This document shows, one piece after another, positions 1 to 11,644 of a DNA stretch of 64,000 nucleotides. Every line of letters starts with the position of its first letter. The stretch's first letter is position 1. The DNA lies in assembly GCA_029204225.1 (NCBI GenBank), contig CM055114.1:17986540-18050539 (forward strand), given 5' to 3'. The position numbers and the translations under genes were made by a program. This stretch comes from Diphasiastrum complanatum. Its lineage: Eukaryota; Streptophyta; Lycopodiopsida; Lycopodiales; Lycopodiaceae. The notes below the pieces were generated by a model. That model made no database searches, was not told where the DNA came from, and was given only the letters and a program-made list of their open reading frames with translations.

Positions 1-572
1 AAGCTCTTAAAGAGAAAACACACCTTGTCCTATTGCCCTTGCTTGATGAATACCTCAAGTTGGTGCATGTAGATTTCCTCCTCAAGATATCCATTGAGAA
101 AAACATTTTTCACATCCATTTGATACATGAACCAATTGAAATGAGATGACAAGGCAATCAATTTCTAATGGTAACCATTTTTTCCACGGGAGCAAAAGTC
201 TCTTTATAATCTAGACCTTCACTTGAGCATACCCCTTTGCACAAAGTCTAGCTTTATACTTGTTAATGGAGCTGTCTTGATTAACTTGATTCTAAACACC
301 CATTTGAAACCAATTGTCTTTTTGTTAGGTGGAAGACCAATCAACTCCCAAACACGATTTGAAATCAAAGCATCAAACTCCAAACATATTGCCTCATGCC
401 AAAACTTTAATTCTAATGCATCTTTCATACAAGAAGGCTCATCAAAAGAGATGAAAGGTGCATGAGAAATGTTATCCATCTCGGCTTGCTTTCCCTTGTC
501 AAGATATGTGAGCCTAAGTGGATCAACCCTCTCCCTTGAAGATTTTCTAGGAGTCTTGGATTGAGAGAACTC
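1..572 (-). pseudogene. Ty1/copia pol remnant: integrase-RT linker and start of reverse transcriptase
   Basis: This remnant is read on the minus strand from about 570 down to the window edge. A lysine- and arginine-rich linker ending in a LTYLDKGKQ-like stretch leads into ISFDEPS, a tryptophan-rich segment and FKWVFRIK. That order matches the start of the copia reverse-transcriptase domain, where NNTWxLVxLPxxxxxIGxKWIFKxK is usual. The frame is damaged beyond about 219, and the rest of RT lies outside the window. It continues the element at 1119-3033, from which it is separated by LTR-like DNA. It is non-functional, and the family assignment is secure from the motif order. Confidence 0.75.
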
Positions 573-1118
573 TGTGAAAAATTAGAGATCAAAACACATT
601 TAGTTCATCAATAATCTGTAGCCAAATTTGGTTGCACATCTAGAAATAGCTAGAAGATAGAAATCACTACTTTATGCATGCTAGGAACTTAGAAATGCAC
701 AAAAATCTGATCATAAACACTTAGATATGACTTAGTATTGTCTTTGTCCATACAACATCAGTACATTACTATACTTCACATTTGTGGAGGCAAGATCTAC
801 CATAAAATCAACATTCTACACACAGAAATCTAAGATATCAAGAGAAATACACATGAGATGGATATAGAAACACAAGAGATGAATTCTCCACAAAGAAAGA
901 ACCTTGGATGATTATTTCTCCATGTAGGTATAGCTATTTATAGCCTCTAAAATTTTATTTGCCACTTGCCCCAAACTTGACCTAAATTGGAAACATTTAG
1001 ATACTTCATCAAAAATCTAGAAATACTAGTCTAGATGCAATGTACCAAAATTAGCCTATTAGAATGGGTCCAAATATGACCTCATACACTTATCTACTTT
1101 CCAAAAATAGTAAAAACA
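573..1118 (-). repeat. LTR-like insert (probable solo or nested LTR) inside the decayed copia element
   Basis: This non-coding block separates integrase-side from RT-side copia coding sequence. It starts with TGTGAAAAATT on the plus strand, the same kind of terminus as the other LTRs here. Near 930-945 it carries a minus-strand TATAAATAG box. Its middle part, with Cys-poor filler and a cacatttgtg-like stretch near 780, resembles the LTR at 59.3-59.9 kb. The far end is placed at 1118 only because a terminal CA occurs there. I could not find a matching 5-bp target duplication, so the boundaries are approximate. Confidence 0.4.
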
Positions 1119-3033
1119 CTATTTAGGCCTTTATTGACAAATATGCTCAATAGAATGACTTGTGATACACCTTGAGATACAATGATCTCGGCCCTTTTCA
1201 AGGTTGAAAATAGATCTTCATGAACAGCAAACTCTCCATTCTCAAACACCTTTGAGATAGAGAATATAAAGGCTTGATAGCCCTCCTTGGTGGATAAGCA
1301 TCCAACTATGATCCATAAACTTGGATCTCCTTCCTTCCTTTCTTCCAAATGAGCACATGCAAAGCAATAACTTTCAAGTACACTAAGGTGAACAACCTTA
1401 GGCTTATAGTTGAACAAGACTTAGGCTTATAGTTGAACAACCTTAGGCTTATAGTTGAACAAGACTCCATATGGTGTATGTATTCCAATAGCTCCATAAC
1501 TCCACAAAGGTTTGCATAATGGAAAATAATTGTGCACCATAAAACTTGAAGAAACACTTGTGAAATTATCAATAAGAGCAAAAAAGCAAGTGATATCTCC
1601 CTTGCTTATTGATGAAGAAATGTGAACATCCGAGTGTTCCAATTCCAATGCATGTAAAATCTTATATGGTTCCATTTTTGCTACAAAACAAGCCTCTCTT
1701 GGCTTGATCTCCTTGACCATAGAAGACATAGATCTGAAATTGGTATCATCCAATCTCCTATGCCATACTTCCTTCTTGAAAATACTATTCATCAAAGAAA
1801 AACTACAAGAACTTGTACTTTCTTGTAGATCAATTTGAAAATGCCACCATATTTTGATCCACATGCAAGGATCTCATCACCTTTCTTAATGATACAATTA
1901 TTGACATTGAATTCCACATCAAAATCATCATCAAGCAGCTTTCCAACACTAATCACATTCTTTGTGAGTTTAGAAATAAAGAGTACATTGGAAAGTGATA
2001 AACTCATAGAAGATGCAAGATTCAAGAAAATAATTCCAACTCCTTCAATAGAACATGCATGATCAAAAGCTGTGTACATTTATTTCTTGAGTTCTTGAAA
2101 AGGTCCGATAGAAACAAAAAAACTCTTGGTGTAACTCATGTGTGATGTTGCACCACTATCAATATACCAAGATACATCATTGAAGGGTGTAGAGGAGAAG
2201 CTAGACACCATGAGTGATCCTTCTCCTTCACTTGAAAATGAGTCTGCTTTGGTAATGTTGGCTTGATTGTCTTGAATCTTCTTGTACTTGGAGGTAGAAG
2301 AATGAGATAAGTCATCTTCTTCTCCATCATAGTCTTTGTTCTTTGCTTTGTCCTTGTCCTTCTTGAAGTGTTGTTGATGTCCTTTTCGCTTGCCTCTTGA
2401 CATGTCCTTGGTGAAGAGTGCTTTGTCATCTCCATCATCCTTCATTGAGAGTTTGTTGATTTTCAGCAACTTTTCTCTTGCCTGTTTTCTTTAACAATTA
2501 GAAATCCATGAAGAGTCTCCAATGTTGGTAGCTCCTCCTTGATAGCATAGGCTTGGACAATGTTTTCATACTCATTTCTTAATCCATTAAGGATTACTTG
2601 AAAAAATTCACTGTTCTTTAGAGTACTATCTCCAATGCATGCTAATTATTTGTGAAGATCTTTAACTCTCCTGACATAGTTTGAAGCACTCTCATTAACT
2701 CTCTGATTAGAAATATTTGATTTCTAAGTGTGAGCAATCTTGATGTGTTCTTTGCTTTATAAATTGTCTTAAGGATATCCCAAGCCTCCTTGGCTGAGGT
2801 GCAAGAACTAATCTCTACTAACACTTCATTGGACACATTCATTTGATGAAATGAAGAGCAATCTTTGATCTCTTCTTGAAACTTTGAGCTTCAGGTTCTA
2901 CTTTAATTCCTAACACATTGTCCATTACATCTTGAAGAACCAATAATGATTCCATTCTTATCTTCCAAATAGCATAATTGGAACACATTAACCTCTCACC
3001 ATGTTCCAAGAGATATGAATTCATGGATGACAT
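1119..3033 (-). pseudogene. Ty1/copia gag-protease-integrase remnant (element A)
   Basis: Minus strand, with gag starting at 3033. The protein opens with a YLLEHGERL...NYAIWKIRMESLL motif typical of copia gag (UBN2-like). Next come an EAWDILKTIY segment near 2700, a basic region, the retropepsin motif WYIDSGATSHMS near 2140, an LSNVLFIxxLTKNVISVGKLL segment, and a GAG-pre-integrase motif VWHRRLDD near 1770. A short integrase tail with GYQAFIFSISKVF follows near 1250. Several frameshifts and deletions break the frame, and most of the integrase core is missing. The protease Asp-Ser-Gly is still intact. The element is decayed but clearly Ty1/copia. Confidence 0.85.
1397..1462. repeat. Short tandem array, 22-23 bp unit, three copies
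   Basis: The motif cttaggcttatagttgaaca occurs three times, starting at 1397, 1420 and 1442. It lies within the copia remnant and duplicates a FNYKPK-coding segment. This looks like local slippage or unequal exchange in a dead coding region. Confidence 0.85.
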
Positions 3034-3049
3034 TAAAGTACACGTTTTA

Positions 3050-3392
3050 AAAAAATTTCACTAATGTCTCTCAATTCAAAACTTGACATATTCTAAACAC
3101 TCTCATTTTGAGTTTATGAAGTGAAAGACTTGTCTTTTTTTTTTATCAAAGTCGATTGACATATCTACTTCAGAATCAACATGCAATGTTGACAAGAAAC
3201 CTTGTAAATCAACTTTTCTCTGTTCCTGACGAGTTGAAATAATGGTTGTCTCATTAATCCAAGTCGTTCTCTCAAAATGGCTAAAGTTGATAGTCGTAAA
3301 TGGTTAGTCATTGTTAACTGAAAATTAAAAGCCGAAACATCTACATCCTCTAAATTCAAATCATCGACCCTTGGTTGATTTTTTAGTTATCC
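3050..3392 (-). pseudogene. Unknown transposon-type coding remnant, copy 1
   Basis: This 340-bp segment is clearly related to 11302-11639. Read on the minus strand it opens with NQPRVDDLNLEDVDV and runs about 50 codons (TNHLRLSTLAILRERL follows). After a one-base shift it continues through DLQGFLSTLHVDSEVDMS. The related copy shares NQPRVDDLNL and part of the following frame, so both descend from a coding sequence. I do not recognise the protein. It sits directly between copia elements A and B, probably as an older insertion target. A non-coding interspersed repeat with chance frames is possible but less likely. Confidence 0.5.
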
Positions 3393-5041
3393 AATGAAAT
3401 TGCTTTATCAACAACAAATGTAGATTTCAAAGCATCCCATTTCATTGTCTTGTCATACAAGGTAATAAACACCAGGAATCTTAAATGTAAGAAACAAGTC
3501 ACCTCATGTCTACTAATACTTTCCAAAAAGTATTCAAAGATAGTAGACTCTCCAATGCTCACCACCCTTGCAAGATGCACACTTGAACGGACAATTTGCA
3601 TGCAATTTGATGACTCGGCCATTGTCATTGAGGACTTTCTTGGAACTCTCATGCTTTGAGGCTGATCCTCAAGATCTTCCTCCTTTTGATGCTCCTCCTC
3701 AATGCAAGCAAGATCACACTTTGCCAAGATCTCCTCTTGAGTGATCTCCTCCTTTGCCAAGCTCATTCTTTCAAAAGCAACACTAGCTTCCAACTTAAAT
3801 AATCTTCCATGCTTAAATCCATTTGTAATGCAAACATCATTCTTCAAGATGATACAAAAACCATGCTTAAAGTGGACATCCAAACCACTTTCTAAGAGTA
3901 GACCAACACTAAGCATATTCTTGGTGATTGATGGTACATAAAGGACATTTTCTAGATCCATACTTACTGAAGATTCTAGATACAAAGAGATGGTACCAAT
4001 ACCATCTATCCTACACTCTTCACCACTTGTAGTAAAGACAAACTTTTTAGCATCACTGAATGAGTGTAAGGTTGAGAAAAAGTCCTTTTCACAAGACATG
4101 TGGGAGCTAGCCCCACTAACAATCCACCAGGTATCTCTTGAATTGCCATTGCTTGTTAGTGAAGATGTAGATGCCATCAAGAATAAATCTACTTCATCAT
4201 CCTCCTCCTCCTTTTCAAGGTTTCCTTGTTTGTCCTCCTCCACTTGTGCTCTTAGCCTCTTGTAGCATTCATATGCCTAATTCCCCTTCTTTCTACAAAA
4301 GAAGCATTTCTGCTTTGACTTGTCCTTTGAGCTTGATGCAGCATCCCCTTCTTTGCCCTCCTTTGGATGCTTCTTCTTTCCATTGGTCTTCTTTTTGCCC
4401 TTGAATGAGAAATTGGCTTTCTCATCTCCATCTAGCAAAGACAATGAACTCATTCTTGCCTTGGTGTGGAGCATCCTACACTCTTCAGCCACTAATACAC
4501 TGTGAAGTTTTTCTATAGTTGGCAAAGTATCTTGGATGGCAAAACTTTGGACCCAATTTGCAAAGTCATCTCCTAGGCCATTAAGGACAATTTGTACAAG
4601 CCCTCCATCATGAATCTTCTCTCCAATGGAAGCCAACTCCCTATTTAGAGACTTGATTCTAAGTACATAATCATGTGCACTCTCCTCACTTCCCCTCATG
4701 CTTTGCAAAATATGATTTCTAAGCATAAGAACTCTAGAAGTGTTGCTAGATTCATAGATTGACTTTAAAGACTCCCAAGTCTCTTTAGCACTAATACATG
4801 ATGATACTTCTCTCAAAAGATCATTGCTTACATTCATTTTTACACAATGAAGTGCTAGCCTAGATCTCTTTTTGTATCTCACTAATTCCTGTGCACCTAG
4901 AGGTTCATCTTCATCATCAATCAAGAACTCATAAAGGTCTTGGAGCACCAAGATTGACTCCATCCTAACCTTCCAAATAGCATAATTTGTAGAATTCAAT
5001 CTCTCACTAGCTTCTAGAAGGTATGCTCCAACAGATCCCAT
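3393..5041 (-). pseudogene. Ty1/copia gag-protease remnant (element B)
   Basis: Minus strand. The start is placed at the ATG ending at 5041, which begins MGSVGAYLLEASERL. The NYAIWKVRMESILVLQD motif and an EESAHDYVLRIKSLNREL segment identify copia gag. A zinc knuckle near 4270 begins CFFCRKKG but has Asn where His is expected. One in-frame TAG at about 4274-4276 follows, after which the same frame runs on to 3383. The protease motif reads WWIVSGASSHM, so the catalytic Asp of D-S-G is replaced by Val. VLYVPSITKNMLSV follows. Integrase, RT and RNase H are missing, deleted where the frame reaches the repeat at 3392. It is non-functional. Confidence 0.88.
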
Positions 5042-5832
5042 CTTACTAGTGACTTTTACAAACAAGAAATAGATTTGATTGACTTGAAACTCACAAAGGT
5101 CTCACACTTGCAGTGTTTCACTCAAATTTGATTTCTAATCCAACAAATGGACTCTAATCACAATTCTATCACTCCCTCACAAAGTTGGAATGAAGATAAG
5201 ATGAAGTGAAAACTACTTTCCAACAAATCTTGCCAAGAAATGGATTTGATTGTCTCTAGAAACTCACTAAGGTCTCTCTCTTGTAGTGTTTCACTCAAAT
5301 TAGATTTCTAATCCAACAAATGGACTTATAATCTCAGTTCTAGCACTCCCTCACAGAGTTGGAATGAAGGTAAGATGATGTGAAATCTAATTACAATCAA
5401 ATCTTGTCAATTTTGGCTATTTTTGGACAAAAACATGACTTAATCTCACTCACACTTTTTGATGTACTTTCAAGACCTGTAAAACAAGTTTAGAGGACCT
5501 GATTTCAGCCTAGATTAATTAGATTTCATGACCCTATTCAAATCTAATCAATGGCACTCAATCTTGGTAGCTTATCCTAAGATTTCCACCAGAAATTACA
5601 TCAAAAGCTCACAAATTGAATTTATTTGGATCAAATGAATACCATGCATTAGATGCAGGTTTAGAGGTGCCCACACATGTGGATAGTACGGATTTGGACC
5701 CCTACCAAGTTTGGGATCAAATCTCCTCACCAAAATCAAGATTCTAGCTTGCCCTCTCAATACTAGTTTTTAGCACCAAAACTTGCTAAAAATGGAATTG
5801 CATTAGATCAATGGCTTATGATCTTGTACTTG
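5042..5832 (-). other. Untranslated leader of copia element B
   Basis: This stretch lies between gag and the primer binding site on the minus strand, with no sustained reading frame. It contains an imperfect duplication: the block around 5060-5220 recurs around 5240-5400, each with a TAGTGTTTCACTCAAAT-like core and a CTCCCTCACA(A/G)AGTTGGAATGAAG core. Confidence 0.6.
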
Positions 5833-5844
5833 GGTCTGATACCA
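5833..5844 (-). other. Primer binding site (initiator tRNA-Met type) of copia element B
   Basis: On the minus strand this reads TGGTATCAGACC directly after the LTR terminus ...TTTCACA. The canonical plant copia site is TGGTATCAGAGC, so one base differs. Confidence 0.85.
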
Positions 5845-6545
5845 TGTGAAAGTACTGTACTTTAGGAACATAAATGGATCTACAAAATATCCACAAGAGT
5901 GATTGGATGCTTGCTTAACAATCTATCAAAAAACTAGACACAAAAAAGTTGATCTAGATTGGCAATTTGACAAACAACAAGCATTAACAATCAAAAGCAT
6001 TGATCAACATTGAAATCCGAGCCCACACATGTTTACTACAGGCTGTAGTACGGCCTTCAACCTGAGAAACAAGTAGAAATTGATTTGGTTTCATTTGGAT
6101 CACAAAAACTCAATGTACATAGTTAACTAGCTTGAGATTGCCAATGAGCTCCAAAAATTTTCTATCTTCTCACTATGGGAGCTTGGAATACATAGCAAAT
6201 TCGACTTCCTTCTTGCAGTTAGGTGGATTTCCAGCATGTAATAAGGAAGTTAACTCACTCTTCTTGCCCTAAAATGAAACCCTAGCCTAGATCCTAGAGT
6301 TATGCTTAGTAGGTAGCTAGTTGGCCAAATTTTCACCTTAAACTTAGGTGTAGGTCCTATAAAGTAGGGATGACCACCAAATAGACATGACCAAGTCTCT
6401 TGAATTGACCTAACCTACATTAGGAGTGGGTTGCTACGTGGAATCTTGGCCTTCCATGTGTGGAACCCAATTATACACAATATTTACAAAGCTCTACATG
6501 GTTTTTGATCAAGTTAGATTTGCCAATTTTTGGCAATTCTTCACA
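5845..6545 (-). repeat. 5' LTR of copia element B (701 bp)
   Basis: The boundaries are TGTGAA...TTCACA, an inverted terminal pair, with the primer binding site directly next to the internal end. Internally, near 6025-6060, it shares the cacacatgttt...ctgtagtacgg...caacctgag pattern that also occurs (opposite strand) in the LTR of the intact copia element, so the two are related families. The partner 3' LTR is absent because the element is truncated at about 3392. Confidence 0.75.
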
Positions 6546-6859
6546 TAGGTCAAAGAATAGTTTTAGAGTCATTTTTTAATCCAATTCCAGATGCAAGGAC
6601 CTCCATAAAGTGGGCGGAGTATATTTGAGACAAGTAAAAGGTTATTGTGTTGTTGGGACGGGTCATGAATCGATAGGCGATTTGGTCAAGTACTGTAATA
6701 AAATGGGCCATTGAAAAGTAGTGTGCCAAATTTAGAAAGAGGATGAGAAGCTTAAGATAAATTGACAAATCATAGTCCACAAATTCCAAGATTGATTGGG
6801 TCTTTACAATATGCATAATCAAAATGTCTCCTCTCATTATTTTTAAACGTTTTATTTTC

Positions 6860-6906
<47 letters not shown>

Positions 6907-7125
6907 TTTTAATTTTTGTTTTTTTTTAATTTTAATTTTTTGAATTTTTAATTTTTTGAGTTATTAATTTTTTGATTTTTAGTTTTTTAAACTTTACATT
7001 TTAATTTGTTGATGTGTTAATTTTTTAATATTTATAATATTTACTATTTTATTTTTAATAGTTTTTTAATTTAATCAAATAATTTTTTATTTTTTAAATA
7101 TTGATGTGCTTGAGTACTATGATCC
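6546..7125. other. AT-rich non-coding stretch with (AT)n microsatellite
   Basis: Pure TA dinucleotides run from about 6864 to 6902. They are followed by some 200 bases of T-rich simple sequence made of aatttttt/gattttt words. No gene is seen. Confidence 0.8.
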
Positions 7126-7129
7126 TAGC

Positions 7130-7960
7130 TGGAAAGGAGAGATCAGAAGATTTCCATAACAAAATTTTGGACTTGATTCTTAAGATAATCTAATTAAAAT
7201 GGTCTCTATGGATAGGGACACTCCCAAAGGAAAACCAAGATATCTGAAAATGGTTCCATGAGGGGGGACGTTAAGGCCTAAATATTGGCACCAATTGGGT
7301 GGAGCATCATGAGAGAAAACAATGATATCAGAATTTTGATAGTTAATCAATGAGTCTGAGAAATCATATAAGCGAGCAAGCTCAATAAGAAAAAGAGAGG
7401 TAGAATGGTGGTGTAGCTCAATAATTCATGTCAGATCATTAGCAAGGATTTGGGGGCCCAAGCGAAATGCCACAAAAAATGAATGGAAAAAAGAAAGCGG
7501 AGTAATTCAGCTTATAGAGATGGAAATTAGAGGTTTTGTAGCGATAACAAAGAGATAGGGGGAAAGAGGGCAGCCTTGCTTGATGCCAAAAGAGATAGGG
7601 AAAGAAGGAGAAAGAACACCTTGGAAGAGGAGATAGAAGCAAAAAGTGCACTGATAAGCTTAGTGATGTAGTCAGGTAGTCCAAAAGAAGTGCAACAAGC
7701 AAGAAGATAATTCCAATTAATGCGGTTGAAGGCTTTATTGAAGTCAATCTTAAACAGTAGGGCCAAATAGCTAAACTAGAAGGAGGAATCAAAAAGGGAA
7801 ATGCTTTTGGCAAAGTCAGCCTGGCTTTTGGAAAGGTGGGAGAGGATGAGAGGAGCAAACCTTCTATCAAGAGCTTTTGCTAGGATCTTATACGAGGTGT
7901 TGATGTTGATACATTCCCTACCAATATCACAATTAGCCGAAGGAATATTGATGGTGCCGG
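7130..7960 (-). pseudogene. L1-type LINE reverse-transcriptase fragment
   Basis: Minus strand, spread over several frames. In order, near 7900 it has YKILAKAL...R, then SHLSKSQAGF. Near 7740-7690 it has LLFKIDFNKAFNRINW and LPDYITKLISALF, which correspond to RT motifs 2-4 with an intact KIDFNKAF. A GPQILANDLT stretch near 7440 stands where FADD-type sequence is expected. RYLGFPLG at about 7219-7248 is a hallmark of plant LINE RT. Several frameshifts are present, so the fragment is dead. The endonuclease and 3' end are not recognisable. Confidence 0.82.
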
Positions 7961-8019
7961 CTGACCTGAGATCCAGAGTAATTAGACTTGTAAGCTATAG
8001 ACCCAACCATGGCATCTTG

Positions 8020-8889
8020 TTGTGTAAGACCATGAGTTGAGGACAAACTAGTTAGTTGCTTGAGAGTTAGTTGGATGTGACATGAGAGTGGAGATCTATA
8101 TTCAGTTGTAGACAGCGACATCCAAGAAACTAAATGGGGGGTAAAAGAAAGAGAAGATAGAAAAGAGAAAAACACAAAGTTAGCAAGGGAGGCAGAGGTT
8201 AGCGAAGAGGCTAACAAGTCGAGGAGGAGTTCATGAGTTGATGATAGAGAAACAGTGTGTAGAGAACGAGCAGCCTAGAGATCAGTCAATGGATCGAAAT
8301 CGGGCAATCCAAAGAAGGATAGCTGATGTGTTCATGATCAGAACAGAGTTGTAGAGTGAATGCGCATTTGATGCATATACTTTGTAAAGAAGCTATTGTC
8401 ATTGGAATGAAAATTTTTGGAATACTTCTTATCAGTTTTGTGTACTATCTGTCGCATATAAGTGTGTATTGAGTGCTTATGATATTCTGTTGTTTACTGA
8501 GATGAATTGTAAGTGATAGTAAGAGTTTAACTATTGCATAAGTGTGAGATCATAGATCTCAGATTATAAATCTACTATTTGTGAATAGATAATTCATAAG
8601 ATGCATGATAAGTGAGTATATCTTATTTGAGTTGCTTGTGATGACAGGCCAGAGTTATGATGTTGAATGTTTAGAATAAGTTTGTTGAATTATGCTTGCC
8701 ATGTCCCACTTTCTGTGGAAATGTTGATGAATTGAAGGCTGTTAGGAATAGCAATATTATCGGTTGTTTGAGTAGGAGTGATAGGCTGCTTGACTGCTCA
8801 GTTCGGGTTCTACGTGGGTGTTTGTGATTGAGCGGAGCATTCCGCATTTGTAGAAGATTAATTAACCGAGAGATGAAAAGAACTGAACA
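8020..8889 (+). repeat. Probable 5' LTR of the gypsy element whose gag lies at 9.4 kb
   Basis: This non-coding stretch ends in ...GAACTGAACA immediately before a primer-site-like TGGCACTGTTGACGACTC (8892-8909). The 5' boundary is not clear; a TGTTGTG near 8019 is only a candidate. No second LTR was found downstream to confirm it. Confidence 0.4.
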
Positions 8890-8891
8890 TT

Positions 8892-8909
8892 TGGCACTGT
8901 TGACGACTC
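8892..8909 (+). other. Possible gypsy primer binding site
   Basis: TGGCACTGTTGACGACTC resembles the plant gypsy site TGGCGCCGTTGCCGGGGA with several mismatches. It lies about 500 bases upstream of gag, where such a site belongs. Confidence 0.4.
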
Positions 8910-9409
8910 GCTTACATTAGCAATCTCCATTGCATTCAATTTTAATATTGTTTCATTTTCAATATTTTCTTGCTTCTAGCTTACATTTATTTTGATTTAC
9001 ATTCTAACCGTCATCAACACTTTATTACAATTAACTGACAATTTTTTTCTTCATCGACTTGTTTCACGCTCCGCATTATCTGCAATTTTTTACTTTTTTA
9101 CTTTTACCAACCCATTTTCATCCACCACCGATCTATTCCCACCCACTCCTTGTGTAGGGAGAATAAGCAAGTAGTATTATCATACTACTTCTTCGTATTG
9201 ATCATGTATACTGAAAATTTTGATGAGGGATATCTACCAGAACCCCCATAACTGCACCTTCGAAATGAACAGTCTGAATCAAGTCAGCGGATAAGACCAC
9301 AATTAAGATTTGTCATACATGACCCAAGGAATAGAGCTAATCATTATGATGGGAGATATGATGATCGACCTATTAGATTATCTCCTAGACGAAGATCACC
9401 TACGTTTGA

Positions 9410-10178
9410 ATGAAGAACTCCCAAATTAGATTTATCAAAATTTGATGGAAGAACGGATTCTCATCGATTTATTCAAATCTTTGAGAATTCATGTGAAGTA
9501 TATGGAGATTCTTCACATGAAAGCATGGCCCAACTCTTCTCCATGACCTTGCTAGGTGTCGCTCGAGATTGGTTTTTCAACCTTGACCGAGATGAAGGTA
9601 ATGAATGGAAAGTCTTGAAAGAAGCTTTCATTAAACAATTCAAACCCGATAGATTATCAGGTAGTCCTTTTGTACGATTAAGCCAAATCAAAATGAAAGA
9701 AAAAAAAAGTAAGGGACTATATTGAGAGCTTAAATATCTTCGTAGACAATGCCAAGAAGGATTAACTGAAAAGATGCTAATCTTTTGGTTCATAGTCGGT
9801 CTTCCAAAAAGGATTCAACAAACATGTTGATGATTATCGTCAACTAAATCAAGCCATGAGGACGAAGAATCAGATCATGAGGACCATCATTTTGATAACC
9901 GCCAAAAAAATTCAAAAGATCGTAGAAGAGAACGTCATGTTGTAGGGATTACTGAACAAAGACTAACTGAAAGATCACGCACTTTGGATATCCGAGATGA
10001 GATCAAAAGAATAACCAAAACCCATAAGAGCCAGTTAGATGAGATTCAAAAAGCCTTAAAAGATCTTCAAACCCAGAATACATACCCAAGACGAGAGGGC
10101 GTGTGGTGTTCTATCTATAGGGGAAACCACACTGGGAATGAATGTTCGAATAAGGGTAGTAAAATCGAAGTAAAATAA
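9410..10178 (+). pseudogene. Ty3/gypsy gag remnant
   Basis: Near 9425 the frame reads LDLSKFDGRTDSHRFIQIFE, followed by MAQLFSMTLLGVARDWFFNL and EAFIKQFKPDRLSGSPFVRL. This is the Retrotrans_gag capsid pattern (A..W...L....I.sW..l...F...F). An in-frame TGA near 9724 is followed by ELKYLRRQCQEGLTEKMLIFW and VGLPKRI, after which the frame breaks. A basic, acidic-patch region and a CCHC-like knuckle with the first Cys pair degraded (WCSIYRGNHTGNEC) end the remnant at 10178. No protease or RT follows. The gag at 60.8-61.6 kb is of the same kind. Confidence 0.78.
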
Positions 10179-10179
10179 A

Positions 10180-10679
10180 ACACCGTGGCATGTGTATTGT
10201 AAGTCCACTGTGAGTACTTGTTAATAAATTCCTACCATGGCATGTGTGTTATAAGTCCATGGGTAGAAACTTAATTAAATTTTAAACTTCTAAGTTAGAA
10301 AACTTAACTTAGAGAACTTAAACTTAGAAACTTAAGCTTAGAAAATAAAAGATTCTAAGCTATCTTGAGTTCTAAGTCTTAGGCTTTCTAAGTTAGAAGT
10401 GGAGAAGTTTAGAAGTCTTAGAATTGCAAGTTTTAGAAATTAATCCCATAAGTTAGTAGAAGCTTATGGAAGGCCCTTCTTGCTATAAGAAGAGAGGCAT
10501 TTCCCTTGTGAAATAACACTATGAGATTATGCTAAATTGCTCTCTCTTGAGATTATCATTCTATTTCTTTGTGTTCCCATTGGAAGGTGCATAGCTTGAG
10601 GAAAGGTGCTCGGGCCTCCTCTTGTCTTCTTTCATTGGATTATTGTGGCATACTTTATATGTTAATTATTTAGTTAGCC
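10180..10679. other. Non-coding, cttag/aactt-rich stretch
   Basis: Nothing coding is seen. From 10270 to 10450 the DNA is built from variations of aacttagaaacttaag, a degenerate simple repeat. Two GGCATGTGT(A/G)TT(G/A)TAAGTCCA blocks at about 10187 and 10239 form a direct repeat. Confidence 0.6.
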
Positions 10680-11000
10680 GCAATTTATTATTTCATTTCC
10701 CTTTGGGAGTTAAAAGAATGGACGTGGCAAAAGATTTTTTGCTATGCTCAGCATAGGAATGACCATGGGCCTTTGTTGCTTTTGTCAACAACTTTGTCAA
10801 CAAAATTGTCGACAAAGCGTAGCTATGTTCAACATTTCTGTGTTGAGTACATAAATATTGAACTTAGGACCACTTTGTTGACGAAGTTGTTAACAAATCG
10901 TAGGACTGAACGAAAGCCCATTCTGAGTCCTATGCTTAACATAGGACTCAAGATGGGCCTTCGTTGCTTTGGTCGACAAAGAACATGATGACATTTGTTT
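10680..11000. repeat. Palindrome-rich repeat with CTATGCTCAGCATAGG motif
   Basis: A perfect-looking palindrome occurs at 10742-10757 and a diverged form near 10930. Two direct copies of a GGGCCTTxGTTGCTTTxGTC(A/G)AC block (about 10769 and 10952) surround an internal GTTGTxAACAAA inverted segment. The 16-base palindrome recurs many times in the 18.2-24.5 kb repeats, which suggests a shared element family. Confidence 0.5.
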
Positions 11001-11301
11001 TGGGACTTTGACCTAAAAAAGAGTGATTTTTTTGGGTATTTTTTAGTGGTCCTAGTTTTAGACCAAAATCATGGTTTTTTTTTAGAGATTTTCTAAATTA
11101 TCTATAAAAAAAAATGTCAAAAAATGCATATTTTCAGTAAAACACTACAAGAGTTTTTCTTGCAAACTTCAGAAAACCATCATAATTACAAATGAGATAA
11201 CATTTTAAGACAACACATGATTTTTGAAATTCCAAATCCCATTAAAATACAAAACGACTTAAATTATATTTACGTAATTTTTTTTCAAAGTACATTTTCT
11301 A

Positions 11302-11639
11302 AGGAATTTTCACTGATGTCTCTCAATTCACAACTTGACATATTCTAAACACTCTCGTTTTTAGCTAATAAAGTTGAAGACACGATTTCTCATCAGAGTC
11401 AACTGACATATTTTTCTCAAAATCAGTATCCAATGTTGACAAGGAACGTTGTAAGTCAACTTTTCTCTATTACTGACAAGTTTGAAATTGATGATTGTTC
11501 CATTAATCCAAGTTGTTCCCTCAATATGGATCTAATTGACTTTAGTAGATGATTGGTTATTGTTAACTTAAAAATTAAAGGTCAAAACATCTACATCTTG
11601 TAAATTCAAATCATCGACTCTTGGTTGATTTTTTGACAA
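11302..11639 (-). pseudogene. Unknown transposon-type coding remnant, copy 2 (part downstream of the copia insertion)
   Basis: This segment is similar over its whole length to 3050-3392 on the same strand. The minus-strand frame opens NQPRVDDLNLQDVDV and is soon broken. When the intact copia element and one target-site copy are ignored, this frame is in register with the coding-like frame upstream (17511-17782), apart from one TGA close to the insertion point. The two parts are therefore one older sequence split by the insertion. The family is unknown. Confidence 0.5.
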
Positions 11640-11644
11640 TCACT
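11640..11644. other. Target-site duplication TCACT (5' side)
   Basis: TCACT directly precedes the 5' LTR and is repeated exactly at 17506-17510 after the 3' LTR, as expected for integrase-mediated copia insertion. Confidence 0.92.

Noticed and set aside
573-1118. Confirmed solo LTR with target duplication
   Set aside because: The expected 5-bp duplication could not be found and one end is uncertain, so it is listed only as LTR-like.
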